Origin: Stappia sp. BW2
Lineage (GTDB): Bacteria; Pseudomonadota; Alphaproteobacteria; Rhizobiales; Stappiaceae
DNA length: 64,000 bases
Direction of reading: 5' to 3'
NCBI RefSeq assembly: GCF_008107695.1
Contig: NZ_VIRG01000058.1
Location: 62,001-126,000 of the forward strand
Shown here: one piece after another, positions 24,785-35,799 of the stretch
Numbering within the stretch: position 1 is the first letter of the stretch
Layout: every line of letters starts with the position of its first letter
The notes under the pieces: model-generated
Told to the model about the DNA's origin: nothing
What the model saw: only the letters and a program-made list of their open reading frames with translations
The model's database searches: none
Position numbers and translations under genes: made by a program

Positions 24785-26392
24785 ATGAGCATCCTGAAAT
24801 CGAGCCTATCGCCGAGAAGCGAACAGTTTGCAGCCAACCGTGCCGCCCACGAGGCGGCCATGGACACCGTCAAGGCAGCCGCCAGAACGGCATTGGACGG
24901 CGGCGGTGAAACCGCCCGCCAGCGCCACGTGTCCCGCGGCAAGATCCTGCCCCGCGAACGCGTCTCCCGTCTGCTCGATCCGGGCTCGCCTTTTCTGGAA
25001 GTCGGCATGCTGGCCGCCAACGACATGTATGACGGCGCAGCGCCCGCCGCCGGCATGATCGCAGGCATCGGCCGGGTTGAAGGCCGCGAGGTGATGATCC
25101 TAGCCAATGACGCCACCGTCAAAGGTGGCACCTATTATCCGATGTCGGTGAAAAAGCACCTGCGCGCCCAGGAAATTGCCTCGGAAAACAATCTGCCCTG
25201 CATCTATCTGGTCGACAGCGGCGGCGCCAACCTGCCCAATCAGGACGAGGTCTTCCCCGACCGAGACCATTTCGGCCGGATCTTCTTCAACCAGGCCAAC
25301 ATGTCAGCCAGGGGCATCGCGCAGATCGCGGTCGTCATGGGTTCCTGCACAGCAGGCGGCGCCTATGTGCCGGCCATGTCGGACGAAACCATTATCGTCA
25401 AGAACCAGGGCACCATCTTCCTGGCCGGCCCGCCGCTGGTGAAGGCCGCCACCGGCGAGGAAGTCACGGCGGAAGATCTCGGCGGCGGCGATGTCCACAC
25501 GCGCCTGTCCGGCGTTGCCGACCATCTTGCCCGAGACGATGCCCACGCGCTGGCGCTTGCCCGCCGCGCCATCGCCAGCCTCAACCGCACCAAGACACCG
25601 TCCGTCGCCCTGCAGACCCCGGAAGACCCGCTCTACGATCCGGAAGAAATCCTTGGCGTCGTTCCGGCCGATCTGAAGACGCCCTACGACATCCGCGAGG
25701 TGATCGCCCGCACGGTCGACGGATCGCGCTTCGATGAGTTCAAGGCCCGCTACGGCACCACTCTGGTCTGCGGTTTCGCCCATATCCATGGCATGCCTGT
25801 CGGCATCATTGCCAACAACGGCGTGCTGTTTTCCGAGAGCGCGGTGAAGGGGGCTCATTTCGTTGAGCTCTGTTCCCAGCGCAAGGTGCCGCTGGTGTTC
25901 CTGCAGAACATCACCGGCTTCATGGTCGGCCGCAAATACGAAAGCGGCGGCATTGCCAAGGACGGCGCCAAGCTGGTGACGGCGGTTGCCACCACCTCCG
26001 TTCCGAAGATCACCATGCTGGTGGGCGGCTCCTTCGGCGCCGGCAACTACGGCATGTGCGGCAGGGCCTATTCGCCGCGGTTCCTGTGGACCTGGCCCAA
26101 CTCCCGCATCTCCGTCATGGGCGGCGAACAGGCGGCCGGCGTTTTGGCCACCGTCCGCCGTGACGGTATCGAACGCAAGGGCGGCAGCTGGTCGGGGGAC
26201 GAGGAAAAAGCCTTCAAGCAGCCGATCATCGACCAGTTCGAAGAACAGGGCCACCCGCTTTACGCGACCGCCCGGCTCTGGGACGATGGCATCGTCGACC
26301 CGCGCAAGACCCGGGATATCCTCGGTCTCTCCCTGTCGGCAGCCTTGAACGCCCCGATCGAAGACACGCGCTTCGGTCTCTTCAGGATGTGA
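24785..26392 (+). CDS. liuB: Methylcrotonyl-CoA carboxylase, carboxyltransferase (beta) subunit
   Basis: This subunit transfers CO2 from carboxybiotin to 3-methylcrotonyl-CoA in leucine/isovalerate breakdown. The 535 residues start at ATG 24785 with a GGGAG site. Carboxyltransferase marks include [62 protein letters not shown], and [20 protein letters not shown] with [19 protein letters not shown]. The NLPNQ and YSPRF segments favour MCC over propionyl-CoA carboxylase. Isovaleryl-CoA dehydrogenase (liuA), usually just upstream, is not here. Downstream come ASCH, macro and orphan genes before the biotin subunit. Confidence 0.94.
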   Translation: MSILKSSLSPRSEQFAANRAAHEAAMDTVKAAARTALDGGGETARQRHVSRGKILPRERVSRLLDPGSPFLEVGMLAANDMYDGAAPAAGMIAGIGRVEGREVMILANDATVKGGTYYPMSVKKHLRAQEIASENNLPCIYLVDSGGANLPNQDEVFPDRDHFGRIFFNQANMSARGIAQIAVVMGSCTAGGAYVPAMSDETIIVKNQGTIFLAGPPLVKAATGEEVTAEDLGGGDVHTRLSGVADHLARDDAHALALARRAIASLNRTKTPSVALQTPEDPLYDPEEILGVVPADLKTPYDIREVIARTVDGSRFDEFKARYGTTLVCGFAHIHGMPVGIIANNGVLFSESAVKGAHFVELCSQRKVPLVFLQNITGFMVGRKYESGGIAKDGAKLVTAVATTSVPKITMLVGGSFGAGNYGMCGRAYSPRFLWTWPNSRISVMGGEQAAGVLATVRRDGIERKGGSWSGDEEKAFKQPIIDQFEEQGHPLYATARLWDDGIVDPRKTRDILGLSLSAALNAPIEDTRFGLFRM

Positions 26393-26396
26393 TCCG

Positions 26397-26822
26397 ATGT
26401 CCATCGACGCGTTGAAAGCAAAATACCCGGATGCGGAAACCTTCAAGTTTGGCGACAGCGCGGACCTGTGCGCCCAGCTCATCGCCCTGGTGCGCGCCGG
26501 CAAGAAAACCGCCACATGCGGCGACTTGCACAGTTTTGAAGACGGCGACGAGGTCCTGCCCGTCGTTGGACGCCGGGATATTGCTCTCAACTGGGACGGC
26601 ACCCCCGCACTGGTGATCGAGACGGTGGCAGTAACTGTCCAGCGCTTCTGCGATGTCGGAGAGGACTTCGCCCTGGCGGAAGGCGAGAACGACGACCTGG
26701 CCGGCTGGCAGCGGGATCATCAGATGTTCTTTGAACGCAACGGCGGTTTTGATCCGGAAATGGAGCTCGTCTGCGAGCGCTTCAAAGTTGTCGAGGATCT
26801 ACAGCCGGAGCTGAAGCCATGA
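26397..26822 (+). CDS. ASCH-domain protein
   Basis: This is a small 141-residue cytoplasmic protein with the ASCH fold, a PUA-like barrel predicted to bind RNA or nucleotides. Visible marks are [24 protein letters not shown], split by the family's G-K-K-T(A)T turn, then the strand [22 protein letters not shown] and the C-terminal WxxxHxxFF-like [10 protein letters not shown]. It begins 5 bases after liuB and its stop overlaps the macro-domain start as ATGA. It is therefore translated with them. Some ASCH proteins hydrolyse N4-acetylcytidine; no activity can be assigned here. Its place inside a catabolic operon is unusual. Confidence 0.85.
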   Translation: MSIDALKAKYPDAETFKFGDSADLCAQLIALVRAGKKTATCGDLHSFEDGDEVLPVVGRRDIALNWDGTPALVIETVAVTVQRFCDVGEDFALAEGENDDLAGWQRDHQMFFERNGGFDPEMELVCERFKVVEDLQPELKP

Positions 26823-27340
26823 GCAGGATTGAGACACACGTCGGCGACATCACCCGGCTTGCCGTGGATGCCATCGTCAATGCAGCCAATTCATCGCTTC
26901 TTGGCGGCGGCGGTGTCGACGGGGCCATTCATCGCGCGGCTGGCCCGGAACTCCTGGCCGAATGCAGGACGCTCAACGGCTGCGAGACCGGCAGTGCCAA
27001 GATCACCAAAGGCTACCGCCTGCCGGCCCGCCATGTCATTCACACGGTCGGCCCGGTCTGGAAAGGCGGCACGTCCGGCGAAGCGGACCTCTTGGCGTCC
27101 TGTTACGAAACCAGCCTGCGCCTTGCGGCCGAAAATGGCTGCAGGACAATTGCCTTTCCGGCCATCTCCACCGGCGTTTACGGCTATCCGGCCGACAAGG
27201 CCTCCTCGGTTGCAGTCGCAACGCTCACGCGGGTTCTGGAAGACCTGCCGGAGATCGATTGCGTCACGCTGGTCGCCTTTGACGAGGCCAGCCATGCCCC
27301 TCTTCTGGAAGCGCTCGGGAGGACGCCCGATGAAAGGTGA
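26819..27340 (+). CDS. Macro-domain protein (O-acyl-ADP-ribose deacylase type)
   Basis: This is a 173-residue single macro domain of the YmdB/MacroD group, which hydrolyses O-acetyl-ADP-ribose or removes ADP-ribose from acidic residues. Motifs are [34 protein letters not shown] (broken here as [19 protein letters not shown]), [10 protein letters not shown] and [16 protein letters not shown]. The asparagine and [10 protein letters not shown] turn match catalytically active members. It overlaps the ASCH gene by 4 bases and the next small gene by 11. Lying in the leucine-degradation operon, it could clear O-acyl-ADP-ribose produced by sirtuin removal of acyl groups; that is a hypothesis. Confidence 0.92.
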   Translation: MSRIETHVGDITRLAVDAIVNAANSSLLGGGGVDGAIHRAAGPELLAECRTLNGCETGSAKITKGYRLPARHVIHTVGPVWKGGTSGEADLLASCYETSLRLAAENGCRTIAFPAISTGVYGYPADKASSVAVATLTRVLEDLPEIDCVTLVAFDEASHAPLLEALGRTPDER

Positions 27341-27659
27341 AGTCCGCTCCATGGTGGAATGCGGTCCGGATATCGAAGCCGCATTTCGTGACCAGCATCC
27401 TGAAGTTCATCTCACGCAGCCACTGACCGCCATCCTGGTCGCGCTCAACGAAGGCAGCATCGACAAGGGCGACACGCTGTCCGTCGGCGGCCTGAAGGTG
27501 GACGTGCTGGCAACCGGGCGAAGCGCCCTTCTGGCAGACGGCAGCCGGAACTCGGTCACGGTTTTCAGCACGCTGCCGATACACAATATGCCGGACCTTG
27601 CTCCGGACCGAGATGCCGATACCCCCGGCGCACTTGTCACTCCCTGGGAGGAGAGCTGA
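27330..27659 (+). CDS. Unrecognised small protein in the liu operon
   Basis: The frame from ATG 27330 gives 109 residues ([14 protein letters not shown]...). A GGAGG site lies 7 bases upstream, and the start overlaps the macro-domain stop by 11 bases, so it looks genuinely translated. The protein is acidic and soluble with no membrane helix. It has beta-rich stretches such as [21 protein letters not shown] and ends TPWEES. Its length and a repeated G-D/G-S turn pattern recall a small barrel, but no family was recognised. It ends 3 bases before liuD. Its function may be tied to the neighbouring macro and ASCH proteins or to the carboxylase. Confidence 0.65.
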   Translation: MKGEVRSMVECGPDIEAAFRDQHPEVHLTQPLTAILVALNEGSIDKGDTLSVGGLKVDVLATGRSALLADGSRNSVTVFSTLPIHNMPDLAPDRDADTPGALVTPWEES

Positions 27660-27662
27660 GAA

Positions 27663-29643
<1,981 letters not shown>

Positions 29644-29657
<14 letters not shown>

Positions 29658-31275
29658 CGCCACAAGTTACGATGACCTTTCTGACAGGTTCAAATGGCAG
29701 ATCCCCGACCGGTTCAACATCGGCGTTGCCATATGCGACGACTGGGCCGCGCGCGAGCCGAACCGGGAGGCGCTGGTCTATACGGACGAGGACGGCACAG
29801 CCACCAGCTACACCTATGACGACCTGAGACGGCTTTCCAATCAGCTTGCCAACCTGCTGACTGCCCGAGGCGTCCAGCCCGGTGACCGGATCGGCGTCCT
29901 GATGCCCCAAAGGCCCGAAACCGCCTTTGCCCATATCGCTGCCCTGAAACTCGGCGCGATCACCATTCCGCTCTTCACCCTTTTCGGTGAGGAAGCTCTG
30001 GAGTATCGGCTGAAGGATTCCGGTGCCAAAGCGGTGATCACGGACGCGAGCGGTGCGGCCAAGCTGGCGACGATCCGCGATCGGTTACCTGAGCTGACAA
30101 CGATCTTCTGCGCTGACGAAGATGTTCCAGGGGCGGAGAGCCTTCACCACCACATGGCCGGGCACGAAGGCAAATTCACCCCTTTCGACACAGCCCCGGA
30201 CGACCCGGCCATCATCATCTACACCTCCGGCACCACCGGCCAGCCGAAGGGCGCCCTTCACGGCCACCGTGTGCTGCTCGGCCATTTACCCGGCGTGGAA
30301 ATGAGCCACGACTTGCTGGGCCAGCCGGGTGACCGGATCTGGACCCCGGCGGACTGGGCCTGGATCGGCGGCCTGCTCGACGTGCTGATGCCCGCGCTCT
30401 ACCTCGGCGTGCCGGTGGTGGCCTGCCGGTTCCGGAAATTCACCGCGGACGCCGCCTTCCAGCTTCTGCAGGACCAGAAGATCCGCAACACCTTCCTGCC
30501 GCCCACCGCACTGAAGATGATGCGGCAGGTGGAGGCTCCTGAAGACCGCTGGCAATTCGCCCTCCGCTCTGTTGCCTCCGGCGGCGAAACGCTCGGCGCG
30601 GAACTGATCGACTGGGGCCGCCGCACATTCGGCCTGACGATCAACGAGTTCTACGGCCAGACCGAGTGCAACATGATCGTTTCCAGTTGCGCCAGACTGA
30701 TGGAAGCGCGCCCCGGCATCATGGGCCGTCCTGTTCCCGGACACCACGTCAGCGTTGTCAGCGATGCGGGTGAAGAACTGCCTGCTGGCACACTCGGCAA
30801 CATTGCCGTCAAACGTCCTGATCCGGTGATGTTCCTGAGCTACTGGAACAACATGGAAGCGACGGAAAAGAAGTTCGCAGGCGACTGGCTTTTGACGGGT
30901 GACACCGGCATCAGGGACGACGCCGGCTGGATCCGTTTCGTCGGCCGGGATGATGACGTCATCACGTCATCGGGCTACCGCATCGGGCCGGGGGAGATTG
31001 AGGATTGCCTGATCAGGCACCCGGCGGTTGCCATGGCCGGTGTCGTTGGCAAACCCGACAGCCAGCGCACGGAGATCGTCAAGGCGTATATCGTTTTGAA
31101 AAACGGTATCGAACCGTCCGACAAACTTGCCGGGGAAATTGCGGACTTCGTCAAGACGCGGCTTGCCGCCCACGAGTATCCGCGCGAAGTCGCCTTTGTC
31201 AGCGCCCTGCCCCTGACCACCACCGGCAAGGTGATCCGCCGCGAACTGCGTGCCAGAGCCGGGCAGGAAGGGTGA
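29644..31275 (+). CDS. AMP-forming acyl-CoA synthetase
   Basis: This enzyme activates a carboxylic acid to its CoA thioester through an acyl-AMP. ATG 29644 overlaps liuD by 14 bases and gives 543 residues. Motifs are the P-loop-like YTSGTTGQPKGALHGH, WTPADWAWIGGLLD, EFYGQTECNMIV, LTGDTGIRDDAGWIRFVGRDDDVI and the C-terminal catalytic lysine in TTTGKVIRRELR. It resembles the short/medium-chain synthetases. Inside a leucine-degradation operon, likely acids are acetoacetate (the product of HMG-CoA lyase) or isovalerate; that is inference. Confidence 0.92.
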
Positions 31276-31391
31276 CTGCGCCCCGATGCCCGACGAACGC
31301 CTCCAGGACTTGCCTGCTGCCGTCCTTCCGGCGAAGCGCGTCAAACCATTAGGCTCAGTGTTAGGCCTCACGAGAAGCTAGAGAAGAAAAC

Positions 31392-32252
31392 ATGTCTGAA
31401 TTTGTCACCCTGTTTGAAATGGGCCCGCGCGACGGTCTGCAGAACGAGAAGACCTTTGTGCCGACCGCGCAGAAGATCGACCTTGTGGACCGCCTCTCCA
31501 CCTGTGGCTTCCGCAAGATCGAGGTGACCAGTTTTGTCAGTCCGAAGTGGGTGCCCCAGATGGCCGACGCCCAGGAGGTGATGGAAGGCATCTACCGGCA
31601 TCCGTCCGTGACCTATGCTGTGCTGACGCCCAACGTCAAAGGCTATACCGCCGCCAAGAAAGTGTCGGCGGATGAAGTCGCCATTTTCGGCTCGGCGTCG
31701 GAAGGCTTTTCCAAGAAGAACATCAACTGCTCCGTGGCGGAGAGTATCGAACGCTTCAAGCCCCTTCTGGAAAAGGCACATGAGGACGGCATACCAGTGC
31801 GCGGGTACGTCTCTTGCGTCACCGACTGCCCCTACGATGGCCCGACACCGCCGGAAAAGGTTGCGGAGGTCGCCAGCGCGCTGTTCGATCTCGGCTGCTA
31901 CGAAATCTCTCTTGGCGACACGATCGGCGCTGCAACGCCGGAAAACACTGGCCGGATGCTGGACGCGGTGCTGACGGCGATCCCGGCTGGCAAGGCTGCC
32001 GGGCATTTTCACGACACCAAGGGCCGGGCGATCGAGAACATCGAAGTCAGCCTCGAAAAGGGCTTGCGCACCTTCGACAGCGCGGTCGGCGGTCTTGGTG
32101 GCTGCCCCTATGCACCGGGTGCCAAGGGCAATGTCGCAACCGAAGCCGTGCTCGACCTGATGACCCGCAAGGGCTTCGAGACAGGCATCGACCGGGCCAA
32201 ACTCGCTGAAGTCGCCGATTTTGCCCGCACCCTCAGGAGCGTTGACGCATGA
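31392..32252 (+). CDS. liuE: Hydroxymethylglutaryl-CoA lyase
   Basis: This lyase splits HMG-CoA into acetoacetate and acetyl-CoA, the last step of leucine degradation. The 286-residue TIM barrel opens with FEMGPRDGLQNEKTFVPT, holding the substrate/metal residues, then VTSFVSPKWVPQMADA. The HMG-CoA-lyase signature appears as SLGDTIGAATP, AGHFHDTKGRAIEN and SAVGGLGGCPYAPGAKGNVATE with the catalytic cysteine in GGCPYAPGA. A 116-base gap separates it from the synthetase, and GAGAAG precedes the ATG. The stop overlaps the next start as ATGA. Confidence 0.95.
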   Translation: MSEFVTLFEMGPRDGLQNEKTFVPTAQKIDLVDRLSTCGFRKIEVTSFVSPKWVPQMADAQEVMEGIYRHPSVTYAVLTPNVKGYTAAKKVSADEVAIFGSASEGFSKKNINCSVAESIERFKPLLEKAHEDGIPVRGYVSCVTDCPYDGPTPPEKVAEVASALFDLGCYEISLGDTIGAATPENTGRMLDAVLTAIPAGKAAGHFHDTKGRAIENIEVSLEKGLRTFDSAVGGLGGCPYAPGAKGNVATEAVLDLMTRKGFETGIDRAKLAEVADFARTLRSVDA

Positions 32253-33037
32253 GCTTTGAGACAATCTCCCTCGCCGTTGATGAAAGGGGCGTCGCAACCC
32301 TGACGCTGAACCGCCCGGACAAGCACAATTCGCTTTCCGCCGGAATGATCTTCGAACTGACGGAAGTCGCCAGGCAACTGGCTGCAGACGATACCGTCCG
32401 AGTCGTTGTCCTGACCGGGGCCGGCGCAAGCTTCTGCGCGGGCGGTGATCTCGGCTGGATGCGCGAGCAATTCGAGGCTGACCGCGAGACCCGCATGACT
32501 GAAGCGCGCAAGCTCGCCATGATGCTGCAGGGCCTCAACAAACTGCCCAAGCCGCTGATCGGCCGCGTGCAGGGCCAGGCCTTCGGCGGAGGGATTGGAA
32601 TGATGAGTGTCTGCGACACCGTGGTTGCGGTCGACACTGCCAAATTCGGCCTGACAGAAGTGCGCCTCGGCCTCATCCCGGCAACCATCAGCCCCTATGT
32701 GCTGGCCCGCATGGGCGAGGGCAAGGCGCGCCGCGTGTTCATGTCCGCCCGCCTGTTCGGCGCGGAAGAAGCACGGGATCTCGATCTTGTGGCCAAGGTC
32801 GTGGACGCAGCCGACCTCGACGCGGCCATCGAGAAGGAAATCAAACCCTATCTCTCTGCTGCGCCCGCCGCCGTCGCCGCCTCCAAGGCGCTGGCGCGCA
32901 GCCTCGGCCCGGAAATCACGGAAGAGATCATCGACGACACCATCCGCCGTCTTGCCGAAACCTGGGAAACCCCGGAAGCCCGGGAAGGCATCTCCGCATT
33001 CTTCGAAAAGCGGAAGGCGAACTGGGTCAGTTCGTAG
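32249..33037 (+). CDS. liuC: Methylglutaconyl-CoA hydratase
   Basis: This crotonase-family enzyme hydrates 3-methylglutaconyl-CoA to HMG-CoA, between the carboxylase and the lyase steps. The 262 residues include SFCAGGDLGWMREQ and GQAFGGGIGMMSVCDTV, where a glycine replaces the first catalytic glutamate of ordinary enoyl-CoA hydratase, as in the AUH/LiuC group. The second glutamate is kept in FGLTEVRLGLIPATISPYV. The start is coupled to liuE by ATGA. It is the last gene of the operon and is followed by an interspersed palindromic repeat. Confidence 0.93.
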   Translation: MSFETISLAVDERGVATLTLNRPDKHNSLSAGMIFELTEVARQLAADDTVRVVVLTGAGASFCAGGDLGWMREQFEADRETRMTEARKLAMMLQGLNKLPKPLIGRVQGQAFGGGIGMMSVCDTVVAVDTAKFGLTEVRLGLIPATISPYVLARMGEGKARRVFMSARLFGAEEARDLDLVAKVVDAADLDAAIEKEIKPYLSAAPAAVAASKALARSLGPEITEEIIDDTIRRLAETWETPEAREGISAFFEKRKANWVSS

Positions 33038-33090
33038 TTTGCAGCGGCTGATGTCGGCACCCGGGCTTCAGACCATCAAACTCCCCAACT

Positions 33091-33195
33091 CCTCATCCTG
33101 AGGAGCGCGCTAGCGCGCGTCTCGAAGGATGGGCCACACAGAACAAGCGGCCAATGCTTCGAGACGGACCTGACGGTCCTCCTCAGCATGAGGGT
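33091..33195. repeat. Hyphomicrobiales-type intergenic palindromic repeat
   Basis: A long imperfect inverted repeat has outer arms CCTCATCCTGAGGAG (33091) and CTCCTCAGCATGAGGG (33180-33194). An inner palindrome GCGCGCTAGCGCGC and the paired CTCGAAGGAT/TGCTTCGAGAC lie within. Elements with this CTCATCCTGAGGAG...CTTCGAGAC form are widely scattered between genes in alphaproteobacteria. It may also end the liu transcript. The 206-base gap around it contains no gene. Confidence 0.8.
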
Positions 33196-33243
33196 GAATT
33201 TGCGGTGAGCTTCACCAGATAGCTGATAACAAAAAACCCAGCC

Positions 33244-34080
33244 TCAACGCCCGGTACTGCGCCTTGCGTGCTCGATCAGGGCCGCGATACGGGCGACTTC
33301 CTTCTCTTCAGACTGCGGAGGTTCCAGCTCGGGACCGCCATACATGCGTTCGCGCCGCTGGCGGATCTTCTTGCGCTGATATTCGCTGATCCCGTCGGGC
33401 AGCTCCATGCCGGCCCTGTCGATGTTGATCAGCACGCGCTGCAGGTCCGGAACCAGTTCGGAAGAAATGGTGAAGGTTGCGCCGTCCTGCCGTTTGAAAA
33501 CCAGCGTCGTCGTAGTCTCCGCCCCGTTGAGCAGAACGGCGGATCTTGGACCGATTGAACCGATGGTGGACTGGAACCAAGCCGCCCAGCCAGAGGCCTG
33601 CCAGAGGCGGATGTCGATCTTCTTCAGATCCTCATACATCACCCGGACGCGTCGTCCGAACTGGGTGAACTCGAACCCGTTGCTGAAGAAGCGGACCCAG
33701 GACGTTTCCTGCCGGGCGGAGACGGTGAACAGCAGCGGCGCAATCGAAGCAGGGATAAGACAGAGAAGCGCAATCAGCGCTGCGCCGCCAGCCCAGTCGG
33801 CCATGCCGATGAACGCGATGGAAAAGAAAACGGCGCCGAAAGCAAAGCCGACCGCATCCAGCACGAGAACGGGCGGATGGCACACCGGCTTGACGGAACC
33901 GGACGGCACGTTCGGCCGCGGCAAGGCGGCATAGATCCCGGCGGCGGCGATGATGCAGAGCAGGCTGCTGAGCACCGATATGAAAAAATACCCGCCGACA
34001 ATACCGAGTACACACAGACCGAGAGGCAGTATCCGGCGTAGTAATTCCAATTTTGCTGTTTTGCCCACACCGCTCTCCAT
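33244..34080 (-). CDS. Unrecognised membrane protein with cytoplasmic tail
   Basis: This 278-residue protein has an N-terminal pair of membrane helices (about 16-32 and 34-50) and a second pair at about 72-92 and 95-118. The remainder is cytoplasmic and beta-rich, with a PH-like look: WVRFFSNGFEFTQFGRRVRVMYEDLKKIDI and TTTLVFKRQDGATFTISSE, each split by turns. The tail is highly charged (ISEYQRKKIRQRRERMYGG). No family name was recognised. The ATG at 34080 has only a weak ribosome site. It is convergent with the liu operon and upstream of nothing co-directional within 180 bases. Confidence 0.75.
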   Translation of the reverse strand: MESGVGKTAKLELLRRILPLGLCVLGIVGGYFFISVLSSLLCIIAAAGIYAALPRPNVPSGSVKPVCHPPVLVLDAVGFAFGAVFFSIAFIGMADWAGGAALIALLCLIPASIAPLLFTVSARQETSWVRFFSNGFEFTQFGRRVRVMYEDLKKIDIRLWQASGWAAWFQSTIGSIGPRSAVLLNGAETTTTLVFKRQDGATFTISSELVPDLQRVLINIDRAGMELPDGISEYQRKKIRQRRERMYGGPELEPPQSEEKEVARIAALIEHARRSTGR

Positions 34081-34259
34081 GCATTCAGCCAGTGGAACCG
34101 ATACGAACTGGGAGGAACTTCTGATTCTGTCATTGAATCAACTGAAGCAGGCTAAATCAAGAATCCTGACAAACTATCCAGTCCTGACTTCCATAAACTG
34201 GCGACGTGCACCCACGAAAACGAAGTATGAGCACGCTATACCAGCCTGCTGGACGACAC

Positions 34260-35081
34260 TCAGGACGCCTTGCGATCACGTTCCATGAAGCTGAACATGT
34301 CGCGCACCTTGCCGAATTTTGGCGTGTCCAGTTCCAGGAACTTGTGCATGAGCGTGTCGATGTCCTGCGCGGAGAACGGCTTTTTCAGAAAACCGTTTAT
34401 TCCGACGAAGGCGGCAGACCGCTCAAGGTAGGTCGTGTCGTTGGTCGACATCATGTAGATGCCGATCCTGCTGGAAAGATCCCGGATCGACCCCGCAAGC
34501 TCGAGACCATCGACATCCGGCATGTGGAAATCCGTGAGCACTACCCGGAATTTGCCTGATGACAGGGTGCGAAGGGCGGCCGCCGCACTGTCGGCCTCCG
34601 AAATCTCGAAGTCGAACCGGCTGGCCTCCAGAACCTTGCGCGTCAGTTTGCGCATGGTTGCGCTGTCATCGACAATCAGGATCGGATAGGTGGTTGTCAT
34701 CGTCATGTAGGTGGCGATGATTTCCGAGACCTCTGACTGATTGAACGGCTTTTTCAGGAAATGATAAGCCCCGAATTTCTTCAGCGTGTTGGCATTGCGG
34801 TCGTCGAGGTCGCTTGAAATTGCAACAGTCAGGCACTCGGTCGACTTTGTCTCGCGCATCGCGGCGATCACTTCCGGGCCATTCAACCCGGGCATGTTGA
34901 TGTCGATAAACGCCATGTCGATCTGCTTTTTCTTCAGAACCTCGACGGCGGAGCGGCCGTTGTCGACATTGTCTATCTCAATGTAGCGCTTGGCCCGGTG
35001 AACGGCGATGCCGTTGTTGATGACTTCGCGCGCGACGCCGCTATCATCAGCGACAAGAATACGGATCATTTTATGCAGCAC
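34260..35081 (-). CDS. Response regulator with two receiver domains and no output domain
   Basis: The protein is two CheY-like receiver domains in tandem, about 1-128 and 132-255. Each has its acidic pair (VADDSG; VDDSA), phospho-acceptor aspartate (about 60 in FIDINMPGLNG; about 184 in LTDFHMPDVDG) and switch lysine (FLKKPFN; FLKKPFS). It has no DNA-binding or enzymatic domain, so it likely acts by protein contact or as a phosphate sink. The start is unclear: GTG 35081 has AAGGTG 6-7 bases before it, while ATG 35069 begins MIRILVADD directly. No kinase gene is adjacent. Confidence 0.88.
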   Translation of the reverse strand: MLHKMIRILVADDSGVAREVINNGIAVHRAKRYIEIDNVDNGRSAVEVLKKKQIDMAFIDINMPGLNGPEVIAAMRETKSTECLTVAISSDLDDRNANTLKKFGAYHFLKKPFNQSEVSEIIATYMTMTTTYPILIVDDSATMRKLTRKVLEASRFDFEISEADSAAAALRTLSSGKFRVVLTDFHMPDVDGLELAGSIRDLSSRIGIYMMSTNDTTYLERSAAFVGINGFLKKPFSAQDIDTLMHKFLELDTPKFGKVRDMFSFMERDRKAS

Positions 35082-35523
35082 GTCTCATCACCTTTGTGCG
35101 GCGCCCGCATCAATTTCTGACGCCAATCGGAAGATGTGCGCACAATAAACAAACATTTGTATATTTTCGGTTACTTAAAATTGTCAGGTAGACAACAACC
35201 AGCGATTTTATAAAACCGCGCACCCCATCTTAAACCGCACCCAGATTTCTTTTACATATTACTTGAAAACGGTTCTCCAGCTGCGGAAGACGTTTGATAT
35301 GTCTGGGCTGAGTGTCGCCCCGTACCCGACCACGGGATGACATGACACAGGCCGTACAGTGCGTTCCTCATTAAGGTCGCAAAAGCACCGGCTCGCTTCA
35401 TGCTGCCTGCAACGGTTTGAACTTGCGTATTTCAGTCTCAAAGAGCCAAGCAACAAGCAGCGGGGGGCAGAGGCTCTGTCTTACCTCAGATATCCGGCTG
35501 AACTTTTCTGAACTCTTGGAAAG
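35082..35523. other. Intergenic region without a supported gene
   Basis: About 440 bases between the tandem-receiver gene and tRNA-Thr. The 35130-35230 part is AT-rich (for example ATTTGTATATTTTCGG) and is the likely promoter of the receiver gene. A 65-codon minus-strand frame at 35259-35456 has no ribosome site and a composition unlike a protein. No integrase, direct repeat of the tRNA end or terminator was seen. Confidence 0.5.
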
Positions 35524-35599
35524 TGGTGCCGCTGATAGGACTCGAACCTACGACCCCATCATTACGAATGACGTGCTCTACCATCTGAGCTACAGCGGC
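35524..35599 (-). tRNA. tRNA-Thr (anticodon CGT)
   Basis: On the minus strand the sequence starts GCCGCTGTAGCTCAG and ends with CAGCGGC-A-CCA, with CCA encoded. The 7-bp acceptor stem GCCGCTG/CAGCGGC pairs perfectly. The D-loop TAGCTCAGATGGTAGAGC is normal. The anticodon stem is CGTCA/TGATG around TTCGTAA, giving anticodon CGT for codon ACG. The T-arm has GGTTCGAGTCC. Length is 76 bases. It is isolated, with no neighbouring tRNA. Confidence 0.97.
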
Positions 35600-35799
35600 A
35601 TTTTCCGGCAAGTGCCGGGCGTCGCGCGATTTGGCGCGGACACTCAGGCCATGCCCGAGTGCGCCGCTAATTACCGGAGCTTGGCGTCAGATGCAAGAGG
35701 CTAAAACCGGTTCTTTCTGGAAGATCACATCTTCCCTTTTCGCAAGACCCGGCAAATAGCCGCCCAACGACGTTTTCCAGTCCTGACAGCTGCAAGCAC

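Noticed and set aside
35259..35456. A 65-codon minus-strand frame between the receiver gene and tRNA-Thr
   Set aside because: No ribosome site, and a composition not like a protein.
35457..35600. tRNA-Thr as an integration site of a mobile element
   Set aside because: No integrase, no direct repeat of the tRNA 3' end and no foreign-looking genes on either side; the flanks are conserved core genes.
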